Shown one piece after another: positions 8,464-17,987 of a stretch of 64,000 bases of DNA (the stretch's first letter is position 1; each line of letters starts with the position of its first letter). Made by a program: the position numbers and the translations under genes. A model generated the notes under the pieces. That model saw nothing but the letters and a program-made list of their open reading frames with translations. It was not told the origin of the DNA and did no database searches. The stretch spans positions 195,970 to 259,969 of the forward strand of contig NZ_LGHP01000002.1 of the NCBI RefSeq assembly GCF_001280845.1, given 5' to 3'. Origin of the DNA: Bacillus sp. FJAT-28004. GTDB taxonomy: Bacteria > Bacillota > Bacilli > Paenibacillales > Paenibacillaceae.

Positions 8464-9798
8464 ATGGCAATGAGAAAAAAAGCAAATCGCAGCTTGATTT
8501 TATTGGCCGTTTTATTCGTTATTGCCGCCTGCTGCTTGTATGTTTTCCCAGATCAGTGGTGGACTCGTATGCTGCTCTACACGACGGAGGCAGGACTCGT
8601 TGGAGCACTGGCTGATTTGTTTGCTGTTACGGTGCTATTCCGCCATCCATTTGGATGGAAGTGGATTCCGCATACTGCGATCATTCCGAAAAATCGTGAT
8701 AAGCTGATCGAAGGTGTCGCCAGTATGGTCGAAGAGCAGCTGCTTAGCAAAGATTTGTTAAAGGAAAAGGTAAAGCAAATATCGCTTGTAGAAATAGGCA
8801 TTTCATGGATAGACCGCCGTCCAAGCGGCATGCTTGCTGAGCAAGGCTGGATGCTGGTGTCAGGTCTGCTTGCCAAGCTGGACATTAAAGGGCTTTCCGT
8901 CATTTTAGATGAAAAAGCACGAAAAAGCTTAGGGAAGATCAGCCTGTCGCCTTACGCTGGCAAAGCGCTCAAATGGGTCATGGCTAAAGGTAATTTCCAA
9001 AGCTGGGTCAGTCAAATCGTGGAGTTTGCGGCTGCCCGCGCAGCTGAAGAGGAAACAAAGGTCGTTATTCGTGAGCTGCTCGGCAAGGAGAAGGAGAAGT
9101 TTGTCAATCAAGGCAGTATTTTTTCCAAGTGGCTCAAAAAAATGGCTGTGGAAATCGCAGAGTCAACGAATGCACTCAATCTCGACGACGCTACAAAGGT
9201 GTTGTTTGACGATTTACAGCTGCTTATTAATGAATTGCGGAATCCGCAGCATGAGCTTCGTGTTTTACTGGAGGAAATGGTGCTGCAGCTTGCCGATAAT
9301 TTGCAGCATCGTGAGGATGTTTCAGCTGCTGTTGATGAGTGGAGAGATGAAGTTATTGAGAAAATCTCATTACTTCCTTCTATAGAAGCTTTACTCGGCA
9401 ACTTGAGACAGCTGCTGATCAGCGAACCGAAGCTGCAGCTTGTCGTGCCGGAAAAACATTCGGTGAATCAATCTGATATTAAGGAGCTGATTAATCAGTT
9501 TATATTGTCATATTGGGAATGGTTCAAAGCGAATGAGGAAACGAAGGGCTGGCTGGAGCAATACGCGCAAAAGTTTGTTCATAAGATGATCGAAACGGAG
9601 CATGCGATTATCGGAATTATCGTGCGTAAGACGCTCGACGGTTTCACTGAACAGAAGCTTGTGCATTTCATAGAAAGCAAGGTCGAGACCGATCTACAGC
9701 GTATTCGTTTGAACGGAGCTTATATTGGATCGGCGCTAGGAGCAGCATTTTATATTCTGTTATATGGCGTATATGAGCCGATATTGAATTTGTTTTAA
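8464..9798 (+). CDS. DUF445 family membrane protein (second of a tandem pair)
   Basis: A 444-residue paralogue of the preceding gene with the same plan: N-terminal hydrophobic segment, GLVGALADLFAVTVLF, the IPKNRDKLIEG region, long amphipathic helices and a C-terminal LQRIRLNGAYIGSALGAAF membrane helix. The ATG directly follows the previous TAA and its ribosome-binding site (GGAGGGCG) lies inside the previous gene, which implies translational coupling. The two proteins probably form a hetero-oligomer or do related jobs at the membrane. Function is not known for the family. Confidence 0.85.
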   Translation: MAMRKKANRSLILLAVLFVIAACCLYVFPDQWWTRMLLYTTEAGLVGALADLFAVTVLFRHPFGWKWIPHTAIIPKNRDKLIEGVASMVEEQLLSKDLLKEKVKQISLVEIGISWIDRRPSGMLAEQGWMLVSGLLAKLDIKGLSVILDEKARKSLGKISLSPYAGKALKWVMAKGNFQSWVSQIVEFAAARAAEEETKVVIRELLGKEKEKFVNQGSIFSKWLKKMAVEIAESTNALNLDDATKVLFDDLQLLINELRNPQHELRVLLEEMVLQLADNLQHREDVSAAVDEWRDEVIEKISLLPSIEALLGNLRQLLISEPKLQLVVPEKHSVNQSDIKELINQFILSYWEWFKANEETKGWLEQYAQKFVHKMIETEHAIIGIIVRKTLDGFTEQKLVHFIESKVETDLQRIRLNGAYIGSALGAAFYILLYGVYEPILNLF

Positions 9799-9809
9799 CG
9801 GGAAATAAT

Positions 9810-9856
9810 GGCTGGCTGAGCAGGTGCTTGTAACCTGCTTGGTCGGCCACTTTTGA
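9810..9856 (+). terminator. Probable intrinsic terminator
   Basis: GCAGGT and ACCTGC form the core of an imperfect stem (about 9810-9849) followed by CTTTT, just after the DUF445 pair. Confidence 0.5.
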
Positions 9857-10008
9857 TTTTCTGACCACCGAGCAGCCATTTATTTAATACTACCCCATAA
9901 AGTTTGCAATTACCCCCGTGTAATCCGAAATACAGTCAGGTAGTATGTAGTTATGTAATGGTTCGGTTTTTGAATGTCTATGAAAAGCTAGAGGGGAAAG
10001 GTGAGAGG

Positions 10009-11658
10009 ATGCTGCGTGCTTTAATAGTGGACGATGAATTCGAAATCCGCGAAGGTTTGCGTAACCGCTTTCCTTGGGATACATTCGAAATCGACGAGGT
10101 GCTGGTGGCTGATGATGGGGATACGGCTTTAATGCTCGCCCTTGATATGCGGCCGGATCTTATCGTGACTGATATTAAAATGAATCGGATGTCGGGGCTG
10201 GAATTTCTTCGATCGTTGATTTCCGTTGAAAATTATAAACCAGAAGCAATTGTTGTAAGCGGGTATGATGATTTTGAGTTGGTGAAGCAGGCGATACAAA
10301 TCGGCGTATTGGATTATATACTCAAGCCGATCAATTTGGAGGAGCTGACCCAGATCGTCCGAAAAACGATGGATCATATCCATCGAAAGAGAATAGATCA
10401 ACATAATGAACAGCTGCTCATCAATCAAGTGAGGTTTGCGATTCCAAAAATGCGCGAGGAGCTGCTCAGAGAAATGATTGAGCAGGATTATGATCCGTAC
10501 AGGGAAGCTCGGAGACGCCATCGATTGCAGACGTTGAATCTGGAGTGGATAGCCAGTCAGCATATGACGCTTGTTATAGTCGAAGCGGATGATCTAAAGG
10601 CAATCGAGAACCGCCATACGAAGGAAAAGGATTTAATCCTGTTCGGAATCGGCAATGTGGTGAATCAAACACTTGAGGAAGAGTATCCTCACCCCTTTGC
10701 ACTTTGTATGGACAGCAGCAATCGTTGGGTTGTTATTTTTAGCTGCTCGCGCCCAGAGCATGCGGAGCTGAGTCGTAGCATGGCGCAGCTTTGCTTGCAG
10801 CGAATCAATGATTTCGTTAAGGTGAAGGCAAGCGCTGGCATGAGAACGACACCTTGCACATTTGAACATCTTCATGATATGTATGCAGAAGCGATGAATG
10901 TATTGGAGCAAAAGGCTGTATACGGAGGCAATCGATTATTTACGGAGCAGGGCTTATTTTATGAGGGTGACGGTAGTGACTTGTCGCTTAGCGAGCCCGA
11001 GGAGGTGCTCGATCTCGTTAAATATGGCTCGGATGAAGATATAACTGCTGCGATGGATCGATTTGTGGAGATGGTACAAGCCTGGCGTCTCAATCAATTG
11101 CGCGATATTCAGCAAAAAATATTTGAATGGTTATTTGAGGTGTTTCGCAGGGCAGCATCAGCAGGGGTTCCTAATAAAAACTTGGGCAGCAATCCGATCG
11201 CTGTGTGGGAGCTTCTTGAGCAGTACGATACGCTGCAATCACTGCGCGTGCAGACAGAGCTATTCCTTCATGCGATCGCAGCAGATTTCCGCAAGCTGTC
11301 CGATACACCGAGTCAGATCGTATATGAAGCGGAAAAGATATTGCATAGGGATTATGCCGAAAGTTTAACGCTTCAGAGCGTTGCAATGGCGGTACATGTG
11401 ACGCCGGTATGGCTGAGCAAGCTTTTTAAGAAAGAGAAACGAAAAACTTTTTTGGAATATTTGACGGAAATACGGATTGAGAAGGCGAAGGAAATGTTAA
11501 GCGACATCAAGTACAAAGTGTATCAGATATCATTTCAGGTAGGGTACAAGGACCCGGTGCATTTCTCAAAGCTATTCAAAAAGCAGGTCGGCTGCACGCC
11601 GAAGGAGTATAGACGACAAAGAGGCATTGCGGACGAAGACTCTGTTGTGCCAAACTAA
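10009..11658 (+). CDS. YesN-type response regulator with AraC DNA-binding domain
   Basis: A 549-residue regulator. The receiver domain (1-120) has the acidic pair Asp9-Asp10, phosphoacceptor Asp55 (LIVTDIKMNRMSG) and Lys106 (YILKPIN). A central region of about 300 residues is typical of YesN proteins. The C-terminal AraC double helix-turn-helix (about 445-540) ends with HFSKLFKKQVGCTPKEYRR. These regulators pair with YesM-type kinases and control carbohydrate transport genes. ATG at 10009 was chosen because a purine-rich GGTGAGAGG directly precedes it and the protein then begins MLRALIVDDE as is usual; the open frame extends upstream to 9904 without support. The likely partner kinase is at 14764, beyond a GH38 gene on the opposite strand. 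Confidence 0.92.
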   Translation: MLRALIVDDEFEIREGLRNRFPWDTFEIDEVLVADDGDTALMLALDMRPDLIVTDIKMNRMSGLEFLRSLISVENYKPEAIVVSGYDDFELVKQAIQIGVLDYILKPINLEELTQIVRKTMDHIHRKRIDQHNEQLLINQVRFAIPKMREELLREMIEQDYDPYREARRRHRLQTLNLEWIASQHMTLVIVEADDLKAIENRHTKEKDLILFGIGNVVNQTLEEEYPHPFALCMDSSNRWVVIFSCSRPEHAELSRSMAQLCLQRINDFVKVKASAGMRTTPCTFEHLHDMYAEAMNVLEQKAVYGGNRLFTEQGLFYEGDGSDLSLSEPEEVLDLVKYGSDEDITAAMDRFVEMVQAWRLNQLRDIQQKIFEWLFEVFRRAASAGVPNKNLGSNPIAVWELLEQYDTLQSLRVQTELFLHAIAADFRKLSDTPSQIVYEAEKILHRDYAESLTLQSVAMAVHVTPVWLSKLFKKEKRKTFLEYLTEIRIEKAKEMLSDIKYKVYQISFQVGYKDPVHFSKLFKKQVGCTPKEYRRQRGIADEDSVVPN

Positions 11659-11683
11659 TCATATGAATAGTTGGACTCATCAA

Positions 11684-11748
11684 GATGCATGAAGAGGCAG
11701 ACTCCTAGGTAGATACGGCATAACCTTAGGAGACTGCCTCTTTGCATC
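11684..11748. terminator. Bidirectional intrinsic terminator between convergent genes
   Basis: A long imperfect stem: GATGCA (11684-11689) with TGCATC (11743-11748), and AGAGGCAGACTCCTAGGT with its near-complement up to 11742. It lies between the response regulator and the convergent GH38 gene and can serve both. Confidence 0.75.
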
Positions 11749-11774
11749 TGATCATTGTAATTTTTTGAAGCTGT

Positions 11775-14510
11775 TTATTTTGAACTAGCTGATAAGCCAA
11801 TGGTTACAATTTTAAAACCTTCGACTTGAACGGTGTCTCTGACCTTACTATCGCTATTGTTCTCCATAATGTCGCTTACGTAAACCTCAGAAACGGTATT
11901 CGGATGAATAGCCAAGCTGGTGGTGGATCCTGCTAAATTATACCACCGTGCCATGCTATCTCCTCGCTCTTCGTTGATCTTTAGGCTTGAGAAAGCGAGC
12001 TGGTCACCGTTCCATTTGAGAAAATCACAAGAGGGAGCGAGCTCGCCATCATGCAATCCAGCAGCGATCGCCGTAACCGGAATGGGGAAACGATAAGCTT
12101 CTCGATAAGCAGCAAAACGCTCTTCAGCGTTGCCGTAAGGTATAATCATCCATTCTGCTTCATTTGTACCTAAGCATTGCGCTTCAGGTGTATGAAATAC
12201 GCCCCAATCGCCAAGCTCTCCGACTGAGCGCAGAAGGGTTACAGCGATCGTATTTCTTCCGTCTTGAAGCACCTCGTACTCATTTAAGCCTTTGCCTGCA
12301 ATCGTCAAGCCTCTTTGACTATTGTGTACGTCGATGAATGTCTGCATATGCTGAGCGTTGCTCGGATTTTCCCATTCCTTCGCAGGTACGTTTTGACGCT
12401 CAGCGACCTCGAAGATAGAATCAGCAAAGTGTGTGGATGCAGCGATATCCGATGGCAGCAGTACGCGCAGTCTGTGATCCAGCGACTGATTTTCAATGCG
12501 CGCATGGACATGTACGCCTTTGCCTTCACGTTCAAGGCTGACAAGCGTCACAATGACTAGCGGTGCAAGGGAATCGGATCTGCCAGCCTTCCTCTGCCGG
12601 AACTCAACCATTGTGCGGATTTCTTCTGACAGAAGATCATCTGCTCGTGCGGGTATGGCAAGGCGATGAATGATTTCGATCGCTGCTCGATAAGGAGAAT
12701 CTTCAACAACTTTAATTTCGGCTTTGCAGCCCTTAGTCGTAATTGGCAAATCACCAATAGGCTGCTTGAAAATATACTCATTGCCGATATCGCCTACATT
12801 CTCGTAATGGCCGAGATCCGAAAACAACTGCTGGCTTTTCTTATCATAAACATTAAAACTTCCGTCTTCCTCTACCGTCAATTTAAGCTGAGCATTTTCT
12901 AGTGTTCGTTCACTAGTCACCAAAGACTCATGTTTATCTGCTATAGTCTTACCTTCATTCTGACATGGAATCCAAGCGAAGGATGCATAACCCATCGAAG
13001 GCAATGTACCGGTCTCGAAGGTCAGGCGCAGCGCACGAGCCATATAAGGCTGCCGGAATTTATCATGTGGCAATTCATAGCCAAAGCGGACGCCCAAATC
13101 TTGAACGGAGAAGTCGATGCGTTCACCGCTGCTGTTCACCAAGTAACCTTCGGCGTGCGTCCGATCCTGAACTAGCTTAGCGATGGCAACTGGGTCTTCG
13201 CTTTGATCGAAGAAGCGGTGCGACCATTCTACCTCAAAATGGTGAACCGAGGAGCCTTCATAACCACTTGAGTTAAAGACGATGAAGGGTGCTGCTGAAT
13301 CACTATATTCGGCAAAATGACCCGTATTGACCTTTGCGCTTATGAATTTAATGCTCTCAGTCGTTAACGCTTTGCCAACTTCCATGCTTTTGGCAAAACG
13401 GGTTTTCATTTCTTGGTACACCTCATCGACACTGCAGCCGCAAATGCTGTCATGCGGATGATTTTGCATAAGTGTCTTCCATGCATATTGAAATAGACCA
13501 TGCGGGTAAGGCTTGCCCAGCTGATGGGCGATGGCAGAGATCGGCTCGGCCACTTTCTCCAGCAGCGTCTGATTTCGTTGATTAAGCTGTTTGATGTATA
13601 CGCGTGCGGATGCTGTATTGACTAGCGAATACCAGCCATCCGTTTGCTGGCCGCGAAGTTCACCGCGTGTTAGACTCAGGTCTGAAGGCTGCTGCGATTG
13701 AACCGCCTTTACATAATCATCAAAATTGGAGTGAACGAACATATAGTCTGGGAAAAGTTCTCTCGCGACGCGGAGCGCTTCTGAGAGATTTGTCTGAATC
13801 GGCTGGTGATCGCAGCCATTCATTAGCAGCAGCTGCGAAGTTGAAGCATATTGTTCAGCTCGCGCAAGGCGATGCTCCCAGTAAGGCTTAGCTTTTACAG
13901 GATCAACAGGAATCTCCATGCCGTTGTTATACCAATTCGCAAATAAGATGCCTAATACGCTTGAACCGTCGGGCGCCTGCCAGATTAGCTCAGAGTAGGG
14001 GGATTCTAGGCCAGAGGAATCCACAACCCGATTGTTGAAGCCCGTCGCTTTTACACCTCTTCCGAAGACGGCGGTGTCGATGCCTGCTTGTCTTAGGAGC
14101 TGAGCTGCTTGACCCATATTGCCGAACGAATCTGGAAAATAACCAAGCTTGGAGATTGGCCCGAATTTTTTGGCATCCCGATGTCCGATTTGCAAATTTC
14201 TAACGTTTGCCTCGCTGCTGGTTAGAAACTCATCCTGCAAAATATACCAAGGACCTAAAGAGAGCTTTCCTTCATCACAAAGCTTTTGGATTTGGCCTTG
14301 CTTCTCTGGATAAACCTGCAAATAATCATCTAAAATAATCGTCTGACCATCGAGATAAAAGCTGCGGAAATCAGGATCGGCCTCGAACGTTTCCAGCAGC
14401 GTGTCCATCGTCTCTATCAGCTTTACATGATGGGCTTCGTAAGGCATATACCATTCTCGATCCCAATGGGTATGCGAAATGACATGTACCACCCGTTTCG
14501 ATGCAGTCAT
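11775..14510 (-). CDS. GH38 family alpha-mannosidase (MngB-type)
   Basis: A 911-residue enzyme. It opens with the zinc-site motif ISHTHWDREW (His13, Asp17), has the GH38 nucleophile in GYFPDSFGNMG (Asp127), and keeps the family layout: N-terminal catalytic beta/alpha domain, three-helix bundle (about 270-400, with QNHPHDSICGCS) and large C-terminal beta domains. Bacterial members hydrolyse alpha-mannosides or 2-O-mannosylglycerate with retention of configuration. No signal peptide is present, so it is probably cytoplasmic. AGAGGAA precedes the ATG. It lies between a YesN regulator and a YesM kinase, suggesting that mannose-containing glycans are handled by this locus. Exact linkage specificity cannot be read from sequence. 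Confidence 0.9.
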   Translation of the reverse strand: MTASKRVVHVISHTHWDREWYMPYEAHHVKLIETMDTLLETFEADPDFRSFYLDGQTIILDDYLQVYPEKQGQIQKLCDEGKLSLGPWYILQDEFLTSSEANVRNLQIGHRDAKKFGPISKLGYFPDSFGNMGQAAQLLRQAGIDTAVFGRGVKATGFNNRVVDSSGLESPYSELIWQAPDGSSVLGILFANWYNNGMEIPVDPVKAKPYWEHRLARAEQYASTSQLLLMNGCDHQPIQTNLSEALRVARELFPDYMFVHSNFDDYVKAVQSQQPSDLSLTRGELRGQQTDGWYSLVNTASARVYIKQLNQRNQTLLEKVAEPISAIAHQLGKPYPHGLFQYAWKTLMQNHPHDSICGCSVDEVYQEMKTRFAKSMEVGKALTTESIKFISAKVNTGHFAEYSDSAAPFIVFNSSGYEGSSVHHFEVEWSHRFFDQSEDPVAIAKLVQDRTHAEGYLVNSSGERIDFSVQDLGVRFGYELPHDKFRQPYMARALRLTFETGTLPSMGYASFAWIPCQNEGKTIADKHESLVTSERTLENAQLKLTVEEDGSFNVYDKKSQQLFSDLGHYENVGDIGNEYIFKQPIGDLPITTKGCKAEIKVVEDSPYRAAIEIIHRLAIPARADDLLSEEIRTMVEFRQRKAGRSDSLAPLVIVTLVSLEREGKGVHVHARIENQSLDHRLRVLLPSDIAASTHFADSIFEVAERQNVPAKEWENPSNAQHMQTFIDVHNSQRGLTIAGKGLNEYEVLQDGRNTIAVTLLRSVGELGDWGVFHTPEAQCLGTNEAEWMIIPYGNAEERFAAYREAYRFPIPVTAIAAGLHDGELAPSCDFLKWNGDQLAFSSLKINEERGDSMARWYNLAGSTTSLAIHPNTVSEVYVSDIMENNSDSKVRDTVQVEGFKIVTIGLSASSK

Positions 14511-14676
14511 CGTTGTTCCTCTTTTCGTTGAAAGGTTGGGTATTACGCCATTAGTCTAAAGAATCTGCAAGCTGCTCACAATGAGGGAAATACAAACTTT
14601 AAGGGGAATTATTGTCGCTTTGCTAGGAAAGAGGTAATTTGCATACGTAAACGATGAAATGATCTCAAATTACTTA

Positions 14677-14704
14677 TTGCAATCATGGCACAATGAAGTA
14701 TATT
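14677..14704 (+). promoter_or_regulatory. Putative sigma-A promoter for the sensor kinase
   Basis: TTGCAA (14677-14682), 16-base spacer, TATATT (14699-14704). It lies 60 bases before the GTG start at 14764 and downstream of an earlier in-frame ATG at 14659, which supports the later start. Confidence 0.4.
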
Positions 14705-14763
14705 ATCGAGGACAAGTCTACCCCAGCGATGGAGGTAGCATCGTAGAAGGCAGGTGCATACTT

Positions 14764-16569
14764 GTGAACAAAGTCTCCTTTCGGCTCGCTTCATCCTTTC
14801 GCAATCGGATGATTTTAATCTTTTTTATTATCATTATCGTTCCTTTTCTGCTATTTGCGTATTATGCGCATATTAAATCGATCGAGGGCATCTCCAATAC
14901 GAATACGAAAATGACCATGAGCTATCTTCTTCAAGCGAGAAAAAACTTCGAGATTTATCTGGGTAACTTAAATGATCAAATTAACGATGTAATCGGAAAT
15001 AAGGAACTGCAGGATTTGCTAGAAAGTGAACCATTAAACCAAGCAGAAGAGGAAGCGTTTACAGTCAATCTATTGACAGTGCTGTATCATTCCACGTCTA
15101 CTATCGATGCCTTTAGAGTCAAGGTTTACCCTATAAAGCCGACAGATTATCCGTCCTACATGAGGACGATTGACGAATCGGTACGCATTGGAGACCAGTA
15201 CTGGTTTCAGCGCTCGAAAGCGACGGTTAGTCCGACGTGGTATCTGACCATGCCTTTGCATGGGAAATATGCGAAGCCGCTGCTCTCCTATGTCAAACGA
15301 TTTTCGGGACTATACGATCAAAAACTAAGAGGTATCATCGCGACAGATTTATCCGAAGATTATTTAAGAAGGTATTTCTCGCCGTCCGATCAGCTTAAGG
15401 ATCAGAAGCTGCTGCTCATTAATGAGAAAGGCATTGTGCATTATGATTCTTCGGTTAATGAATGGACAGGCGAGGAGTTTCCGTCCACAGCCTTGATATC
15501 TTACATGAAATCCGGTGATGAAGGCTCCACATCAATTACCATTGAAGGGGAAACCTATCTCGCAACGTATTTGAAGATGGCTAACCACCCATGGACGATC
15601 GTGAGCCTGACCCCTCTACATGAGCTGACAGGAACGATAGATGAAATTAACCGTATGCTCGTTATCTTTTTGATCGGCTATCTCCTTTGCTGCATTAGCG
15701 TCGTCTTTTATATTACGGCTTACTATACACAGCCAATTGCGCATTTGGTTCGTTTAATGAGGAGACTGGAAGCGGAGAATCTCCATTACTTGCTGCCTTC
15801 GTCATCCCGGAAGGATGAAGTTGGTTGGCTGTATAGGGGAGTCAGCAATCTTGTTCAGCGCATAGAAGGATTGATCAAAGAAGCAGCACACTCGGAAAGG
15901 AACAAAAAAGCGCTTGAGTTTCAAGTACTGAGTCATCAGATTAACCCTCATTTTCTTTACAATACTTTGGAATCGATAAGGTGGAAGGCGGAAAATCATG
16001 GACGCAGCGACATTAGCGAGATGGTATCAGCGCTTGGTAACCTGCTGAGGCTGAGTCTAAACCAAGGGAAAGAGATTACAACGCTGCGCCGCGAGATAGA
16101 ACAGGTGAAAGCTTATGTATCCATTGAACAAGCAAGGATGGGGAAGGTCGTTCGTATTTTGTATTCCTGTGAGGAGGAAACGATGGATATGCCATTTCTA
16201 CGGCTTCTGCTGCAGCCGCTTGTAGAAAATGCGATTCAGCATAGCGTGCGCGACGACTTCGATAAAGGTAAAATCATGATTGCAGCAAGAAAGATCGGAG
16301 ACGATATCGTAATCGATATCGTGGATAACGGCAAAGGTATTCCCACATCTGTTCTGGAACAGCTGGAGAGGGAAGAAGAGCCAAGCGAAAAGTTCTCGCA
16401 TACGCGCAGAGGTGTCGGTCTTCGCAATGTGAATGACCGTTTAAAGCTGTATTTTGGCGACAATTATAAGCTTCAAATCCAGACGGGGCCTGATACCGGA
16501 ACAACGATTACGTTAAGGCATCCCATTCTGAAAGAAGGCCAGGATATGGATTCGATTGGGAATGAGTAA
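14764..16569 (+). CDS. YesM-type membrane sensor histidine kinase
   Basis: A 601-residue kinase. Transmembrane helix 1 (about 16-35) and helix 2 (about 298-320) bracket an extracellular sensor domain. A HAMP region (about 320-375) follows, then the His_kinase motif HQINPHFLYNTLESIRW with the likely phosphoacceptor His396, and a HATPase domain with LLLQPLVENAIQH, DNGKGIP and RRGVGLRNVNDRL. Such kinases phosphorylate YesN regulators; the obvious candidate is the regulator at 10009. The GTG start at 14764 has AGGTG 7 bases upstream and follows a putative promoter. Three bases after its stop the leader of a sugar-binding lipoprotein gene begins, so kinase and binding protein are probably made together. 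Confidence 0.9.
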   Translation: MNKVSFRLASSFRNRMILIFFIIIIVPFLLFAYYAHIKSIEGISNTNTKMTMSYLLQARKNFEIYLGNLNDQINDVIGNKELQDLLESEPLNQAEEEAFTVNLLTVLYHSTSTIDAFRVKVYPIKPTDYPSYMRTIDESVRIGDQYWFQRSKATVSPTWYLTMPLHGKYAKPLLSYVKRFSGLYDQKLRGIIATDLSEDYLRRYFSPSDQLKDQKLLLINEKGIVHYDSSVNEWTGEEFPSTALISYMKSGDEGSTSITIEGETYLATYLKMANHPWTIVSLTPLHELTGTIDEINRMLVIFLIGYLLCCISVVFYITAYYTQPIAHLVRLMRRLEAENLHYLLPSSSRKDEVGWLYRGVSNLVQRIEGLIKEAAHSERNKKALEFQVLSHQINPHFLYNTLESIRWKAENHGRSDISEMVSALGNLLRLSLNQGKEITTLRREIEQVKAYVSIEQARMGKVVRILYSCEEETMDMPFLRLLLQPLVENAIQHSVRDDFDKGKIMIAARKIGDDIVIDIVDNGKGIPTSVLEQLEREEEPSEKFSHTRRGVGLRNVNDRLKLYFGDNYKLQIQTGPDTGTTITLRHPILKEGQDMDSIGNE

Positions 16570-16596
16570 AGCGTGAATATCAAAGGAGGCATAACC

Positions 16597-17952
16597 TTGA
16601 AAAACAAACGTAAAAAAACATTTGTTATAAGTATACTCCTGATGTTTATGCTAGTTCTTACCTCTTGCACGTTTAAAGGCTGGGAAGGCGGGAATGCGGC
16701 AAAGGGATCAGCCAATGGTCAAGAAGAGCAATATTCGGGCAAAACACCAGTCACACTTAAGCTTCTGACATGGGGAGGAGAGACCTATAAGGAGCTATAT
16801 GACAAATTCAATGCGAAATATCCATGGATTACGATTGAGCCCGTTCAAATAGAGGGTGGCGATGATGGCATCATGGATAAAATTATAGCTTTGGAGGCGG
16901 CAGGAACACCTGCTGATCTGACGTGGGTTGTTGGCGATTTGCTTCGCTATGAACAAAGCGGCTTGCTCGAAAATTTAAAGCCGTATATGGATGCAGATGC
17001 TTCCTTCCAAGGAAAGGTGCTGCCCGATGGTTATTTTGATACGATGGCCTTCAATGGCCGTACGCTAGCCGTCCCATTCGTTGACGTTCCCATGTGGATA
17101 ATCGTAAATAAGGATTTACTTGCCAAACATGGAATAGACATGCCTCCGAATAATTGGAGCTTCGAAGATTTGCGTGATATCGCCAAGCGTGTAACGGACC
17201 CTGCAGCTGGGGAATATGGCCTGACTACGAACAGTGATTTTGTCATGCGCCTGCTGCCAATGAAAGCTGCAGCTGATGGGCATGCGCCAAATTTGGCTTA
17301 CTTAAATGATCGATTGACCCAAAGCTTGCTTAGCATGCCGGATGTAATGGAGGATGTGCGCTGGCTGACTGAATTCGTCACCAAGGATGGATCTATGCTC
17401 TCTTGGGCTGATTCTGCAGCACAAGGTGATGTGGTCAAGGAATTCATTAATGGCAAAACTGCGTTTGACATTGCCGGCGATTGGCTGCTTCCTGTGCTGC
17501 AAAAGGAGGCTAAGTTCAATTGGGACATCCTTCCTTTTCCGAGAGGGAAGGTAAACCAATACTCCTTTCATATCTATGGTCCGCTTGCGATGCTGAGCGG
17601 CTCGAAACATAAAGAAGAAGCCTACAAATGGATTAGCTTTCAATTCGAGATGGAAGCACAGAAGTGGAAAATCGAGAAGGGAGCGAACGCTTCCGTCATT
17701 GATCCGGAGCTGACGGCGTACATTGATGAGGTACCTTTATGGCAAGGAAAAAACATCGAAGCCGTTAAGATGACCAAGGATAACAGCCTCGTATTGCCCG
17801 GTGCGACGATACCTGGATTTTCTGAGTACAACTGGATTAATGTCATTAACGATATCGTGTTCCAAGGAGCGGACATCAACCGAATTATTCCGGAGACAGA
17901 GGCTTGGAACAAAAAAGCGTTGGAATTGCGTGAGCATTGGAAGCGGAATTGA
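16597..17952 (+). CDS. Sugar-binding lipoprotein of an ABC importer (orphan, kinase-linked)
   Basis: A 451-residue family-1 extracellular solute-binding protein. The signal peptide ends in the lipobox LTSC, so it is anchored as a lipoprotein. Typical features follow: VTLKLLTWGGETYKELYDKF, DVPMWIIVNKDLLAKHG and the late SGSKHKEEAYKWISF. TTG at 16597 was chosen because AAAGGAGG lies 7 bases upstream. It follows the YesM kinase closely and has no permease directly behind it. It is strikingly similar to the binding protein at 42491 over almost its full length (both contain VPFVDVPMW, NKDLLAKHG, GANASVIDPELTAY), so it probably binds the same sugar. It may present ligand to the kinase or supply a permease encoded elsewhere. 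Confidence 0.9.
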   Translation: MKNKRKKTFVISILLMFMLVLTSCTFKGWEGGNAAKGSANGQEEQYSGKTPVTLKLLTWGGETYKELYDKFNAKYPWITIEPVQIEGGDDGIMDKIIALEAAGTPADLTWVVGDLLRYEQSGLLENLKPYMDADASFQGKVLPDGYFDTMAFNGRTLAVPFVDVPMWIIVNKDLLAKHGIDMPPNNWSFEDLRDIAKRVTDPAAGEYGLTTNSDFVMRLLPMKAAADGHAPNLAYLNDRLTQSLLSMPDVMEDVRWLTEFVTKDGSMLSWADSAAQGDVVKEFINGKTAFDIAGDWLLPVLQKEAKFNWDILPFPRGKVNQYSFHIYGPLAMLSGSKHKEEAYKWISFQFEMEAQKWKIEKGANASVIDPELTAYIDEVPLWQGKNIEAVKMTKDNSLVLPGATIPGFSEYNWINVINDIVFQGADINRIIPETEAWNKKALELREHWKRN

Positions 17953-17987
17953 ACGAAGTGACAACCGGTAACAAAGGGGGATGTTGT

